NCBI GenBank assembly: GCA_900541675.1
Contig: UQKU01000017.1
Span: forward strand, 1 to 44,032
Reading direction: 5' to 3'
DNA length: 44,032 bases
DNA from: an uncultured Collinsella sp.
Lineage (GTDB): Bacteria; Actinomycetota; Coriobacteriia; Coriobacteriales; Coriobacteriaceae
Shown here: one piece after another, positions 36,801-43,458 of the stretch
How positions within the stretch are numbered: position 1 is the stretch's first letter
How the letters are laid out: each line of letters starts with the position of its first letter
Notes under the pieces: generated by a model
The model's database searches: none
Seen by the model: the letters and a program-made list of their open reading frames with translations, nothing else
Told to the model about the DNA's origin: nothing
Position numbers and translations under genes: made by a program

Positions 36801-38094
36801 CGATGACTTTGTCTTGGTTCCCACCAGTGCCGGTACCGTCGAGATGCTCAGCAAGTCTTCGGGCGATGTGCTCGGAAAGGTTTCGGTTGGTGCTGTTGTC
36901 AACTCCACCTGTGTGCTTTCGGCTGACGACAGCCATGCCTATCTAATCTCGCGCGACGGCAAGCTGCACGTCTTGGCGATTTCTGATGGCGACTCACGCG
37001 ATGCGGATGCCGCTTCGCTTATTACCGAGGAGCGTGTGGTCGACCTTGGCCTTACGGGATGTGCATGCGTGCCTACGACGACGTATGATGGCAAGCTGAT
37101 TGTTGGCGGCGAGGTTGCTGGCGGCTCTGCGCTGGCGATTATTGATCCGGCCAACAACTTTGCCAAGACGCTGGTTTCGTCTGCTGATGGCACTGCGCTT
37201 CCTGCTGGCGGCATCAAGGGCGCTCCGCTCGTAAGTGTCCAGGGCGAAGACGCGTATGTCTACTTCACGGTTAACTACGGCGAGAGCCCTGATTTCGTTA
37301 ACTACACCTCAGGCGGTGGCGTATATCGTTACAAGTTGGGTGACGCTGAGGCTTCTGGTGTGTTTAGCGCAACGGGCCACTACAACTTCTGTGACTCGCC
37401 AATCGCTTGTGATGCCCAGGGCAACTTGTACTACATTAACGACTCTGGCACGCTGTTTAAGCTGAATGCTGGCGTTAAGGTTTCGTTTAGCGCTGGCGAG
37501 GGGTCCAAGGTCGATTTTCAGACTACGGCCGCCAACGGCTCTATCGCCAAGCCTGCCGATCCGACGCGCGAAGGCTACACCTTCGCTGGTTGGTATACCG
37601 ACGAGGCCTGTACGGAGGCATATGACTTTAGCGTTGCGGTGACGGCTGATATGACGCTGTATGCCAAGTGGATCAAGAATGCTGTTAACCCTGGTGGTAA
37701 CGGTGGCTCTGGCTCCGCTGGCGGCAACGGCGGTTCGGGTAATGCCGGTGCTGGTTCTGGCTCCGGTAACGGCACAAACGGCCAGCAGGCTGGCGGTGCT
37801 GTTGCTCCGGGTAAGAAGCCGGTGTCGTCTACCACGACTACGACCGAGACCAAGGACGATAAGGATTCCAAGAAGAAATCCGATAAGTCCGGCAAGAAGG
37901 ACAAGAAGTCCGGCAAGAAGGATGACAAGTCCGGCAAGTCCGACACGGGCGCGTCTGCAGCGACCACTGCCAAGAAGTCCGCTGCGGCTCCCTCGCAGCA
38001 GTCTGGCTTCAATCCGCTCGCCATCGCTGGCGTGGCGGCTGGCGTGATCGGTCTCGCCGTCATCGGCGTGTTCGTGTTCACCAAGCGCCGGTAG
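30892..38094 (+). CDS. Giant surface protein with Ig repeats, three DUF4430 domains and beta-propeller
   Basis: This 2400-residue cell-surface protein sits behind a B12 riboswitch and probably captures corrinoids. Order: signal peptide (hydrophobic core GLVAFLAFAMAFGTTPAQLWA, to about 48); Ala/Gly/Asp-rich spacer; about seven Ig-like repeats (145-913) with YQWQ and GKYLKCKV signatures; further Ig-like domains (914-1405); three transcobalamin-like DUF4430 domains (about 1420-1770; WQLFING, WQFFVNG, WSYFVNG); a PQQ-type beta-propeller (about 1807-2193); one InlB-type repeat (GYTFAGWYTDEAC, 2197-2263); Gly-rich then Lys-rich linker; terminal membrane helix and KRR. No LPXTG motif is present, so anchoring is probably by the helix itself. 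AGGAG lies 4 nt before ATG 30892. Function is inferred from domains and riboswitch. Confidence 0.88.
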   Translation: MDMFEDECQRASWRRHGAIARGVAKRGLVAFLAFAMAFGTTPAQLWAEGAEGIAEAVAQAATGGEGAAAYEGTAAADTGANDAAVEDGTGTSDAAAGQGTTSGAAKGDDAAGDAADSGSSTAMPAVASEQGEPKAAAASATTLSSVARVCIQDTKDENYSYSTKSGALNADDTLWANMYDKDEDDYYSSAYSVSNPGTWTYTWLAGTTRASSNVADYTEVVGHEQSLTVTAAMEGKYFICKVTADGKDYYGPSVSDGSGINANFIPGPVLGAGQMELSSVKLSSDTPSIGDTLTATPYKDWSSPAGSDAKVTYTWSASTSQSSGFTKIEGATGASLTVTDDLEGKYIKVEATAGVNTVSKTTSSKVKQAGAVEISAVSIINTKDNTSVFAVGDTAKARAKEKGGAYGAFVDASKLNYQWQCSDTKSGTYTDIAGATGETLELTDALGGKYLKCKVSSKIGSSSLTNSTGALVAAAGSINVTSVTMSPTSGKVEVGSTITATAKVGSTDVTTDSHVTWQWYKGTSRYASSCNTPIEGETGSTLTATAALKGYYVVAKANGGYGEQKPYYAAGPVSVAGQVELYDVQFEGSPATNGVHVGDTLKTKVRKKDGSNYSYIERTDNVTYQWQYANTSSSYDSAYTDIPGATKATYTVDAVYAGKYLRVNVTSENTVFSTQKKSSYGTQSVAPLGPVTLKGQYKLAGIELADKNVTLSVGSKITPSVQVPGGWSGSTKDVPDDAELTMAWYAKGEGDADWTELTDGIDTTDGSLTISDALVGKRIKVTASALDNTVEWVSSDSVTAAGEYNLLRVTTTPQINSDSIHLVSGDSVKATAQAKRADGSTTNGIDVTDQATVVWYAADDAKASAADWTLLPDMSGATATVSASAAGKYLKAVATSGSSTVELVSANPVIAAGSLEAAVQKLNDANKQIAVDYSAKGGNVNDALKAQLADLGFTDIDVKVSEGGVAFNAEDDKATVGISDAQDKTNGDVTFFFIDPNDYTGYNIDGLRSAEVVFELSRGDETEYYQPSKTVQVAWDEARVQQMLDDAAEQIAIGYASGDSAESVTSNLTLPYRAGSKSKFEVEWKSSDGDVIWPSGYGWDDYTGKVTRFSSDRTVTLTATVSFVSGGPSDVKGAHDFTVTVKGDPEKVAADKKALQEKVDAAFTYDNIKYSGTDAVANKDGLTADLQMPRTSTLNIDGKYYKVEYSASTDDITFNGYKGTVYQPLPGKEAAKTKITLTVTDKSNAEVTASKTLDFAISPQDQGELDAELSLMEKAKAGYAAAILNGQDANAVSADMHAFQKAYLDADGNLAWSYNKTTTDSTSLGIVPEDLPGYDAMSGQDWRLFKSSNSSIVSAENLKVTQPQYNTKVVVSSRLTSEKYARYAERYPDNATYAKLANQDVSATLTVVGTSGQNSPEVTATCSVIGVDAKGKQQTWAAASQYTLKNGSTAADLSEELFKQAGLKADYDPNGSWGWVLNSITSPFDADRTLAYDHATGAYWQLFINGVAASVGAGNYKLEAGDSVVWCYSKYGDAAPTDQLSVSCTVVGQDASGAQQTWAQPTTSLVEEGATAADLSEQVFKQVGIGADTGTGSYGWFLNSLTSPFEKNVTLSTEQVNESTWKYWQFFVNGKMANVGAGNYTLKAGDEIAWVYGSDGTMPGQVSVSMEIIGKKDDKAQRWTDPSKQVFVGGTTIKDATAAYFDALGIKSEMYDQLGFWGVHSLVSPLDGTKLAGAWSYFVNGVPGSQLDSDYVLKSRDKIVWAYAAGDTVPNPDEVVVNPSAPRPTDWKSDWDGKSNAAVENVSTPTGALASSWTFDWKAYSGSAYPNASEPIVVNGNVYLAVNKRLLKIDAKSGKVLAESNLKTAVGYTSRPIYANGLVIVPLDGGAVQALTADALTTVWATDSVSETAQSNSQLTIDGNYLYVGTVDVDYGKGTYNNGHLTRINILTGAVSWQHVNADEGYYWTGATVGDDFVLVPTSAGTVEMLSKSSGDVLGKVSVGAVVNSTCVLSADDSHAYLISRDGKLHVLAISDGDSRDADAASLITEERVVDLGLTGCACVPTTTYDGKLIVGGEVAGGSALAIIDPANNFAKTLVSSADGTALPAGGIKGAPLVSVQGEDAYVYFTVNYGESPDFVNYTSGGGVYRYKLGDAEASGVFSATGHYNFCDSPIACDAQGNLYYINDSGTLFKLNAGVKVSFSAGEGSKVDFQTTAANGSIAKPADPTREGYTFAGWYTDEACTEAYDFSVAVTADMTLYAKWIKNAVNPGGNGGSGSAGGNGGSGNAGAGSGSGNGTNGQQAGGAVAPGKKPVSSTTTTTETKDDKDSKKKSDKSGKKDKKSGKKDDKSGKSDTGASAATTAKKSAAAPSQQSGFNPLAIAGVAAGVIGLAVIGVFVFTKRR
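35155..36200 (+). repeat. Three tandem DUF4430-encoding repeats
   Basis: Units at about 35155-35500, 35511-35870 and 35875-36200 each encode about 115 residues with W-x-x-[FY][IV]NG, then N/D-Y-x-L and a final VWxY-like strand. Copies 1 and 2 are closest (TAADLSE, FKQ, VGAGNY shared); copy 3 is more diverged. Confidence 0.75.
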
Positions 38095-38988
38095 GTGAGG
38101 GCTGTGTCCAGTAAGCCTCAGGACGCCGAGTCCAAGCAGCCCGACTCGTCGTTCATCCAGCTTGACGATGTAAAGCAAAAGGGCGCCGCTTCGGCGGCGT
38201 CCGCCCCTCGTCGCAAGGCGCTCCTTGGTGTTCTGACTGCCGTGTGCACCATTCTGATCGTCGTCTCGCTGGGTTTCGTCCATCCTTCCACAAGCGGTGC
38301 CTGGTCCATCGACTGGATCATTCAGACCGTGACGGGGGAGAGCGTCGTCACCAAGGACACCAAGGCGTCTGGCTCGACTACGACTTCGGTCGAGGCCAGT
38401 TCCAAGGATTCCAAGTCATCGAATGACGCAAAAGACGAGTCCAAGGACGATTCCGAGTCTTCAAACAAGGAATCGGATAAAAGCTCGGATAGCAAGAAGT
38501 CCGATGGTCGGGACGGCAAGAAGTCTGGAGATAAATTCGCTGCCCAGAATACGGGAGCCGGCGATACTTCTAATGTGTCTGGCGGTGCTTCTTCGGGCGG
38601 CGGTCAGTCGTCTGATGGAGCCTCCGGCTCTAATGGCGGAAGCGCTCCCTCGGGCGGCCAGGGCGGCTCGCAGGAGTCCAACTACGTAACGGTAACGGTT
38701 TCGGTCACATCGAGCGCCGTGGGCAATCCTGTGTCCTCTGGTGGCACCTTTACCTTTAACGAAGGTGCTACCGTCTACGATGCCCTGTGCGCGCTGGGCC
38801 TTTCTGTCAACGCACAGGGCTCGTCGTACGGCACGTATGTCTCCGCGATTGGTGGCTTGACCGAGAAACAGCACGGCGGCACGAGCGGCTGGATGTACTC
38901 CGTCAACGGCACAACGCCCATGACGGCCTGCAGCAACTACGTTCTCTCCAACGGCGACAACGTGGTCTGGTATTACGTTACAGGCTAG
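38095..38988 (+). CDS. N-terminally anchored DUF4430 (transcobalamin-like) surface protein
   Basis: The protein has 297 residues if started at GTG 38095, immediately after the previous stop; GTG 38104 is an alternative with GAGG just upstream. A membrane helix (ALLGVLTAVCTILIVVSLGF, about 43-62) follows a cytoplasmic N-terminus. A long Ser/Lys/Asp then Gly/Ser linker (about 80-190) would span the wall. A single DUF4430 domain ends the protein (196-297; GWMYSVNGTTPMTACSNYVL, VVWYYVTG). Its fold family matches the C-terminal domain of transcobalamin and intrinsic factor. It shares the operon, riboswitch and terminator with the giant protein and probably passes ligand closer to the membrane; that role is inference. 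Confidence 0.88.
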   Translation: MRAVSSKPQDAESKQPDSSFIQLDDVKQKGAASAASAPRRKALLGVLTAVCTILIVVSLGFVHPSTSGAWSIDWIIQTVTGESVVTKDTKASGSTTTSVEASSKDSKSSNDAKDESKDDSESSNKESDKSSDSKKSDGRDGKKSGDKFAAQNTGAGDTSNVSGGASSGGGQSSDGASGSNGGSAPSGGQGGSQESNYVTVTVSVTSSAVGNPVSSGGTFTFNEGATVYDALCALGLSVNAQGSSYGTYVSAIGGLTEKQHGGTSGWMYSVNGTTPMTACSNYVLSNGDNVVWYYVTG

Positions 38989-39010
38989 AGACCTCGACAT
39001 AGCGCGCCAG

Positions 39011-39049
39011 ACGGGCGGTTCGGATAAACATCCGGGCTGCCCGTTTTTT
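39011..39049 (+). terminator. Rho-independent terminator of the B12-surface operon
   Basis: ACGGGC (39011-39016) pairs with GCCCGT (39039-39044), with inner CGGA/TCCG pairing, then a run of T to 39049. Confidence 0.85.
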
Positions 39050-39085
39050 CATGCGTAGAGGACTGGGTCGCCGGGGACCTCGACA

Positions 39086-39122
39086 AATAAAAAACCGGCT
39101 GGAACGAGAATTCCAACCGGCT
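39086..39122 (-). terminator. Minus-strand terminator after gtrA-like gene
   Basis: On the minus strand CCGGTTGGAA pairs with TTCCAGCCGG (one G-U pair) and is followed by TTTTTTATTT. It ends the GtrA-family gene at 39149. Confidence 0.85.
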
Positions 39123-39148
39123 ATACATTCAAGCAAATGTCGAATCGA

Positions 39149-39556
39149 CTACGAGCGAGCGCCTTCGAGGAAGAAGCGACGGCTAAAGTAGTTGTACCAG
39201 GTGACCAAGAACGTGGCGATGGCCTTCATGGCCTGGTAGCCGATACTCAAAAACGTGACACCCACAAACATGTACAGGTCGTTGAGCCCCAGACCGATCA
39301 CCGACAGGATGGTGAAGATCGTGAACTCGCGCTTGCGGCTCATGCCCTCGCGATGGTCGAACACGTACTTCATGCTGAGCCAGTAGTTGACCACGACGGA
39401 CGTGATGAACGAGACCGTGGTGCTCATCAAAAAGTCGAGGTGGAACAGCTCGACGAGCGCAATGAGCATACCCCAGTCGATGCCAAAGGAGATAAGGCCC
39501 ACGACAGCGAACTTGAGGAACTGCTTAGTATGAGGTTGTGCCAGTGCCTTGCGCAC
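39149..39556 (-). CDS. GtrA-family membrane protein
   Basis: GtrA-like proteins are small four-helix membrane proteins thought to move lipid-linked sugars during cell-surface glycosylation. This one has 135 residues with four helices (FAVVGLISFGIDWGMLIAL first) and the family block NYWLSMKYVFDHREGMS. GTG 39556 is chosen because the product then starts RKALAQ..FLKFAVVG, matching the N-terminus of the neighbouring paralogue; a TTG at 39637 would add 27 residues without hydrophobic or family character. It ends in RRFFLEGARS, also shared with the paralogue. No glycosyltransferase is adjacent. Confidence 0.85.
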   Translation of the reverse strand: MRKALAQPHTKQFLKFAVVGLISFGIDWGMLIALVELFHLDFLMSTTVSFITSVVVNYWLSMKYVFDHREGMSRKREFTIFTILSVIGLGLNDLYMFVGVTFLSIGYQAMKAIATFLVTWYNYFSRRFFLEGARS

Positions 39557-39706
39557 GTAATCACATCCAATGCGTTGATGAATCGAGCAACGAGATACTT
39601 TAGAGCTTTTGCAAGGGAAACGTAAGGTCTTTGCCAAGAACTATACGAACTCGCCAAATTATCAAGTGCTAATCCGCAAACGTTGAAAATTTGCCCGTAA
39701 ACGAGC

Positions 39707-39754
39707 GGCACCCACGGACGATACTGCGCTGAGCGCGCGTCGTCCGTGGGCGCC
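39707..39754 (-). terminator. Long hairpin between the two gtrA-like genes
   Basis: Arms 39707-39720 and 39741-39754 form a 14-bp stem with one G-U pair on the minus strand and a nested GCGC/GCGC stem. Only GTTT follows, so termination may be partial. It lies 23 nt after the stop of the upstream gtrA-like gene. Confidence 0.5.
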
Positions 39755-39776
39755 GTAATGCTGCAGGGGTGTCGAG

Positions 39777-40172
39777 CTATTTGGTCTCGTCGCCCTCCAG
39801 GAAGATCTTTCGGGTCACAAAGTTGTAGACCATGACAAGCGCGGTGGCGCAAATCTTGGCGATATTGGCTTCGAGCCCCAGACCGGCGTTGAGCGCCAGC
39901 ACGATGCCGTCGTTGAGCACCAAACCAATCATGGACAGCACGACAAAGATAATGAACTCGCGGCGGCGGCTCATGCCCTCCTTGTGCGCAAACACGTACT
40001 TCATGCTGGCGACGTAATTAAAGATGAGTGAGACGATAAAGCCGCTGGTGTTGGCGATTAGGATGTTGAGGCCCAGACCGTAGTGGAGCAGATTCATAAT
40101 GCCAAAGTCGATGACCGTGGCAATGACGCCGACGACGCCAAACTTCATGATTTGCGCAAGGAGCTTTTGCAT
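39777..40172 (-). CDS. GtrA-family membrane protein, paralogue
   Basis: A 131-residue, four-helix GtrA-family protein (IMKFGVVGVIATVIDFGIMN; NYVASMKYVFAHKEGMS; end RKIFLEGDETK). It is clearly related to the product of 39149-39556 across the whole length, so the pair probably arose by tandem duplication or acts as a heteromer. ATG 40172 has AGGT just upstream and the family start; a longer in-frame start adds 21 polar residues. The fbp gene ends 78 nt upstream, so read-through from fbp is possible. Confidence 0.87.
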   Translation of the reverse strand: MQKLLAQIMKFGVVGVIATVIDFGIMNLLHYGLGLNILIANTSGFIVSLIFNYVASMKYVFAHKEGMSRRREFIIFVVLSMIGLVLNDGIVLALNAGLGLEANIAKICATALVMVYNFVTRKIFLEGDETK

Positions 40173-40250
40173 GGTACCTGCCTTAGGGTGGCGCCGGGAC
40201 GCCGTGGGGATGACAAACTCAGCAAGTTTAGCCAATCCCCGCGGGTGGGG

Positions 40251-42167
40251 CTAGGCGCGCTCCTCGATAGCACCGTTTCTATATGCATCGAGCAGCTGGC
40301 GCAGGTCCTGGATCTGGCTGCGAATCTTGGCCCCGGAATCGGTGTCGCTCACCATGCGGCGACGGTCTGCTTGGTCAAAACGGTTGGTCTCGCTTTCGAT
40401 GTCCACGTTGCGTGTGAGTGCCTCGGCAACCGTCGTAAAGGCCCGGTGCGACTTGAGACGGCAGCCGCGCGAGCTCGAGATGAGCGTATAGCCGGCGATA
40501 CCCGTCTTGGGATGGTAAGCGCGGCAGAAGCCGCCATCGATGACCAGCAGCTTGCCCTCGGCGCGGATGGGCTGCTCGCCCTTGGTGGTTTTAACGGGCG
40601 TGTGGCCGTTGATGATGTGGCCGGTCGGTGAACATGCCATGGGCGCGACGCCAAACTCGCGCATGATGTCGTCGCAGACCGAGGGCGACTTGGTAAGCGT
40701 AAAGTACGGGTCCATCGGCTCGACCCAGGTGCTCTTATCAGCGATATAGGCGCGCTCAAAGGTACGCACCAGGCGTCCGCTGGCGGGTGAGTTAAAGCCG
40801 ATCCACAGGTACCACATCCAGTCGAGAGCGTCGCGGTCGCCCACGCGCCAGGCACGGCGGGCGATGTGGTCGCAAAAATCGAGATAATCGCGGCCGGCTT
40901 GCCAGGTGCCCAGGCAGTTCATGCTGCTAAAGGTGCCGTCTTCGTTGAGTGGCACGCAGCCATGGAACAGCAGGTTGCCGTTGGCGACCTTGTACATCGA
41001 GCCGTGGGAATAGAGGAAATCGATATGGCGATGCAGGTGATCGGCGGTGACAAACTCGGACACGAGCTTGTCGATGATGTGCTGCTCCTGAGACGTGAGC
41101 GTATAGGGGTCCGCCGGGTCGACGGTGGGGAAGTCGTTGGTCATGAGCGGCCACACGCTGCCGTCGGCGAGCGTGACCGTGCCGGTGTCGTGATCGATTT
41201 TGTCGAGTAACAGGCGGTCGGTCATATCGAACTCGGGGTGGCGCTGGATAATCTGGCCCTCGAGCTTAAAGAGCAGGACGTTGATGGCCTTGATCAGCGG
41301 GGTGATGGACTCACCGGCGGTGTAGGTGGCATCGGCAAAGGCGACAAGCTCACGCAGCGAGATGCCATAGTCGTTCTCCAGGATTTCGTAGTTGTCGTAG
41401 CGTAGGTTGTTGCGCAACACCGTGGCGATGCAGGCGGGCTCACCGGCCGCAGCGCCCATCCACAGCAGGTCGTGGTTGCCCCACTGGATGTCGAGTGAAT
41501 GGTAAGTGAGCAGACGGTCCATAATCTTGGCCGCGCCGCCGCCGCGGTCGAAGATGTCGCCCACCAGGTGCAGGTGGTCGACGGCCAGGCGCTTGATGAG
41601 CGAGTCGGCCGACTCGATAAAGTCGTCGGCGCTGGCGGTCTCCAGGATGGATTCCACGATGCGCTCGTGATAGCGCACGCGATAGTTGTTCTCGTCCGGG
41701 TGCGTGTGCAACAACTCGTCGATGATATAGGCGTAATCGCGCGGGATGGCCTTACGTACCTTGGAGCGCGTATAGCGGCTCGAAAGCGAGCGGGCGACCA
41801 TGATGAGCTGGTCAAGCATCGTCTTGTACCAGGTGGGCGAGTCTTCGCGCTGGCTGCGGACCAGGTCGATCTTCTCGCGCGGATAGTAGATGAGCGTGCA
41901 CAGCTCGCCCTTTTCGTCAAAGGTGAGCGTGTCGCCAAAGATCTCGTCGACATGCTCGCGCACGACGCCCGAGCAGTTGTTGAGGATGTGCATAAAGGCT
42001 TCGTACTCGCCATGCACGTCGCTCATAAAATGTTCGGTGCCCTTGGGCAGGTTGAGAATGGCCGAGAGATTGATGATCTCGGTAAACGCGGATTGCTCGG
42101 TGGGGAACTGTTTCGACAGCAGACGCAGATACTTGAAGTCTTGCGGATTGCGATCGAATGCGACCAT
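40251..42167 (-). CDS. fbp: Fructose-1,6-bisphosphatase, class III
   Basis: This gluconeogenic enzyme hydrolyses fructose-1,6-bisphosphate. The 638-residue length and the metallophosphatase motifs SDVHGEYEAF, GDIFDRGGGA and WGNHDLLWMGAA identify the Firmicutes-type class III enzyme rather than class I or II. The C-terminal GHIINGHTPV and DGGFCRAYH blocks complete the metal site. ATG 42167 is chosen because AAGGTG lies 5 nt upstream; a further ATG at 42212 lies inside a palindrome. That palindrome 28 nt upstream may be its operator. Confidence 0.94.
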   Translation of the reverse strand: MVAFDRNPQDFKYLRLLSKQFPTEQSAFTEIINLSAILNLPKGTEHFMSDVHGEYEAFMHILNNCSGVVREHVDEIFGDTLTFDEKGELCTLIYYPREKIDLVRSQREDSPTWYKTMLDQLIMVARSLSSRYTRSKVRKAIPRDYAYIIDELLHTHPDENNYRVRYHERIVESILETASADDFIESADSLIKRLAVDHLHLVGDIFDRGGGAAKIMDRLLTYHSLDIQWGNHDLLWMGAAAGEPACIATVLRNNLRYDNYEILENDYGISLRELVAFADATYTAGESITPLIKAINVLLFKLEGQIIQRHPEFDMTDRLLLDKIDHDTGTVTLADGSVWPLMTNDFPTVDPADPYTLTSQEQHIIDKLVSEFVTADHLHRHIDFLYSHGSMYKVANGNLLFHGCVPLNEDGTFSSMNCLGTWQAGRDYLDFCDHIARRAWRVGDRDALDWMWYLWIGFNSPASGRLVRTFERAYIADKSTWVEPMDPYFTLTKSPSVCDDIMREFGVAPMACSPTGHIINGHTPVKTTKGEQPIRAEGKLLVIDGGFCRAYHPKTGIAGYTLISSSRGCRLKSHRAFTTVAEALTRNVDIESETNRFDQADRRRMVSDTDSGAKIRSQIQDLRQLLDAYRNGAIEERA

Positions 42168-42194
42168 GAAACACCTTCCGATGGGGTTGGTAAA

Positions 42195-42224
42195 ACTGAT
42201 AAACAGCGTCAAACGTTTATCAGT
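42195..42224. promoter_or_regulatory. Perfect inverted repeat upstream of fbp
   Basis: ACTGATAAAC (42195-42204) and GTTTATCAGT (42215-42224) are exact inverted arms around a 10-nt centre. The spacing is that of a dimeric repressor site near the fbp start; it could also form an mRNA hairpin. Confidence 0.5.
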
Positions 42225-42450
42225 ATGCGCCGCTTTTGTTTCGATTTTGCGCCAGCGGCTGAATTGTCGGCTGAACGGTTTGGTAAATCGATTTAGTTGA
42301 GGTAGATATGGCGGTTGAGTGGAGACGACAGAAGGTGTTATCTCAGATATTTATGCGTGGGGCCGGTGGAGACGATGGTGGTAAAGATGTTCGCTATTTT
42401 TGGTTCGATTTGGTAAATAGTGGACATATGTACCGTATGTAGGCTCACTG

Positions 42451-42459
42451 TGCGATAAT
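42451..42459 (+). promoter_or_regulatory. Extended -10 promoter for degV
   Basis: TGCGATAAT is an extended -10 element about 29 nt before the start codon. A short inverted repeat (ACATA 42424-42428, TATGT 42436-42440) overlaps the expected -35 region and may be an operator. Confidence 0.4.
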
Positions 42460-42487
42460 TTGCGCAGCAATGAGTAAGGAGCCTCAT

Positions 42488-43378
42488 ATGAGTGATTTTG
42501 TCCTGACCTGTGAATCTGCCGCCGACCGAACTCGGGAGTTCTTTGAATCGCGCAATATTCCCGTCGCGTATTTTCATTACGAGATCGACGATGTTGTCTA
42601 TACGGACGATCTGTATCAGTCGATTACGCCGGACAAGTTTTTTGCCCAGATTGCCGCGGGCGCCATGCCCAAGACGTCTCAGGTGAGCGTGGGTGAGTAC
42701 GAGGAGTTTTGGGAGCCGTTTGTTGCCGAGGGTAAAGACGTGCTGCACCTGACGTTGTCATCGGGTATTTCGGGCACGTATGGATCGGCCTGCGTTGCGG
42801 CGCAGATGCTCGCGGATTGCTATCCCCAGGGCGGCAAGGTGCGCGTCATCGATTCGCTGGCGGCGTCTTCGGGCTTTGGCCTGTTGCTGGAATATGCCGC
42901 CGACGTGCGCGATAGCGGGGCGTCACTCGACGAGACGGCTGCCTGGATCGAGGAGCACAAGCTCAACCTGCACCACTGGTTCTTCTCGACCGATCTGTCG
43001 AGCTACCTGCGCGGCGGTCGCATTTCGGCTGCGAGCGCGATCATCGGCACGGCGCTTAAGATTTGCCCGCTTATGACGGTCGATTGCGAAGGTGGGCTGT
43101 CGCCACGTGAGAAGATTCGCACTAAGAAGCGCGCGATTTCCGAGATGGCTAAGACCATGGTGGCACATGTGCAGGACGGTGCGGATTATTCGGGTAAGTG
43201 CATCATGTCGCACTCGGCGTGTCGCGAGGATGCCGAGGCAGTTGCGGCGCTGATCGAGGAACAGATTCCGCAGCTTAAAGGCAAGATTGAGATCAATGAC
43301 ATCGGTACTCTGATTGGCTCGCATACCGGACCTGGCACGGTGGCGCTCTTCTTTATGGGCGACAAGCGCGTGGATTAA
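42488..43378 (+). CDS. DegV-family fatty-acid-binding protein
   Basis: DegV/FakB-type proteins bind a fatty acid and present it to a FakA kinase for phospholipid synthesis. The 296 residues include SQVSVGEYEEFWEPF, the acyl-carboxylate loop LTLSSGISGTYGSA, IDSLAASSGFG and LRGGRIS. ATG 42488 is chosen because TAAGGAG lies 6 nt upstream; ATG 42470 precedes that site. It is a single gene with its own promoter and shares a terminator with the convergent gene. The fatty acid specificity cannot be read from sequence. Confidence 0.93.
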   Translation: MSDFVLTCESAADRTREFFESRNIPVAYFHYEIDDVVYTDDLYQSITPDKFFAQIAAGAMPKTSQVSVGEYEEFWEPFVAEGKDVLHLTLSSGISGTYGSACVAAQMLADCYPQGGKVRVIDSLAASSGFGLLLEYAADVRDSGASLDETAAWIEEHKLNLHHWFFSTDLSSYLRGGRISAASAIIGTALKICPLMTVDCEGGLSPREKIRTKKRAISEMAKTMVAHVQDGADYSGKCIMSHSACREDAEAVAALIEEQIPQLKGKIEINDIGTLIGSHTGPGTVALFFMGDKRVD

Positions 43379-43411
43379 TTTGCCCCATCACATCGCTGCA
43401 TGATTGCTCAA

Positions 43412-43447
43412 ACGAAAACGGCCCGCCTCACGTTTGTGGGGCGGGCC
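43412..43447. terminator. Bidirectional terminator
   Basis: A 12-bp stem (43420-43431 with 43436-43447, one G-T) is followed by TTTTCGTTT on the minus strand and ATGTTTT on the + strand. It lies between convergent genes. Confidence 0.75.
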
Positions 43448-43458
43448 AAGATGTTTTG

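Noticed and set aside
37680..38094. Sortase LPXTG signal at the C-terminus
   Set aside because: No LPXTG-like motif is present before the terminal helix.
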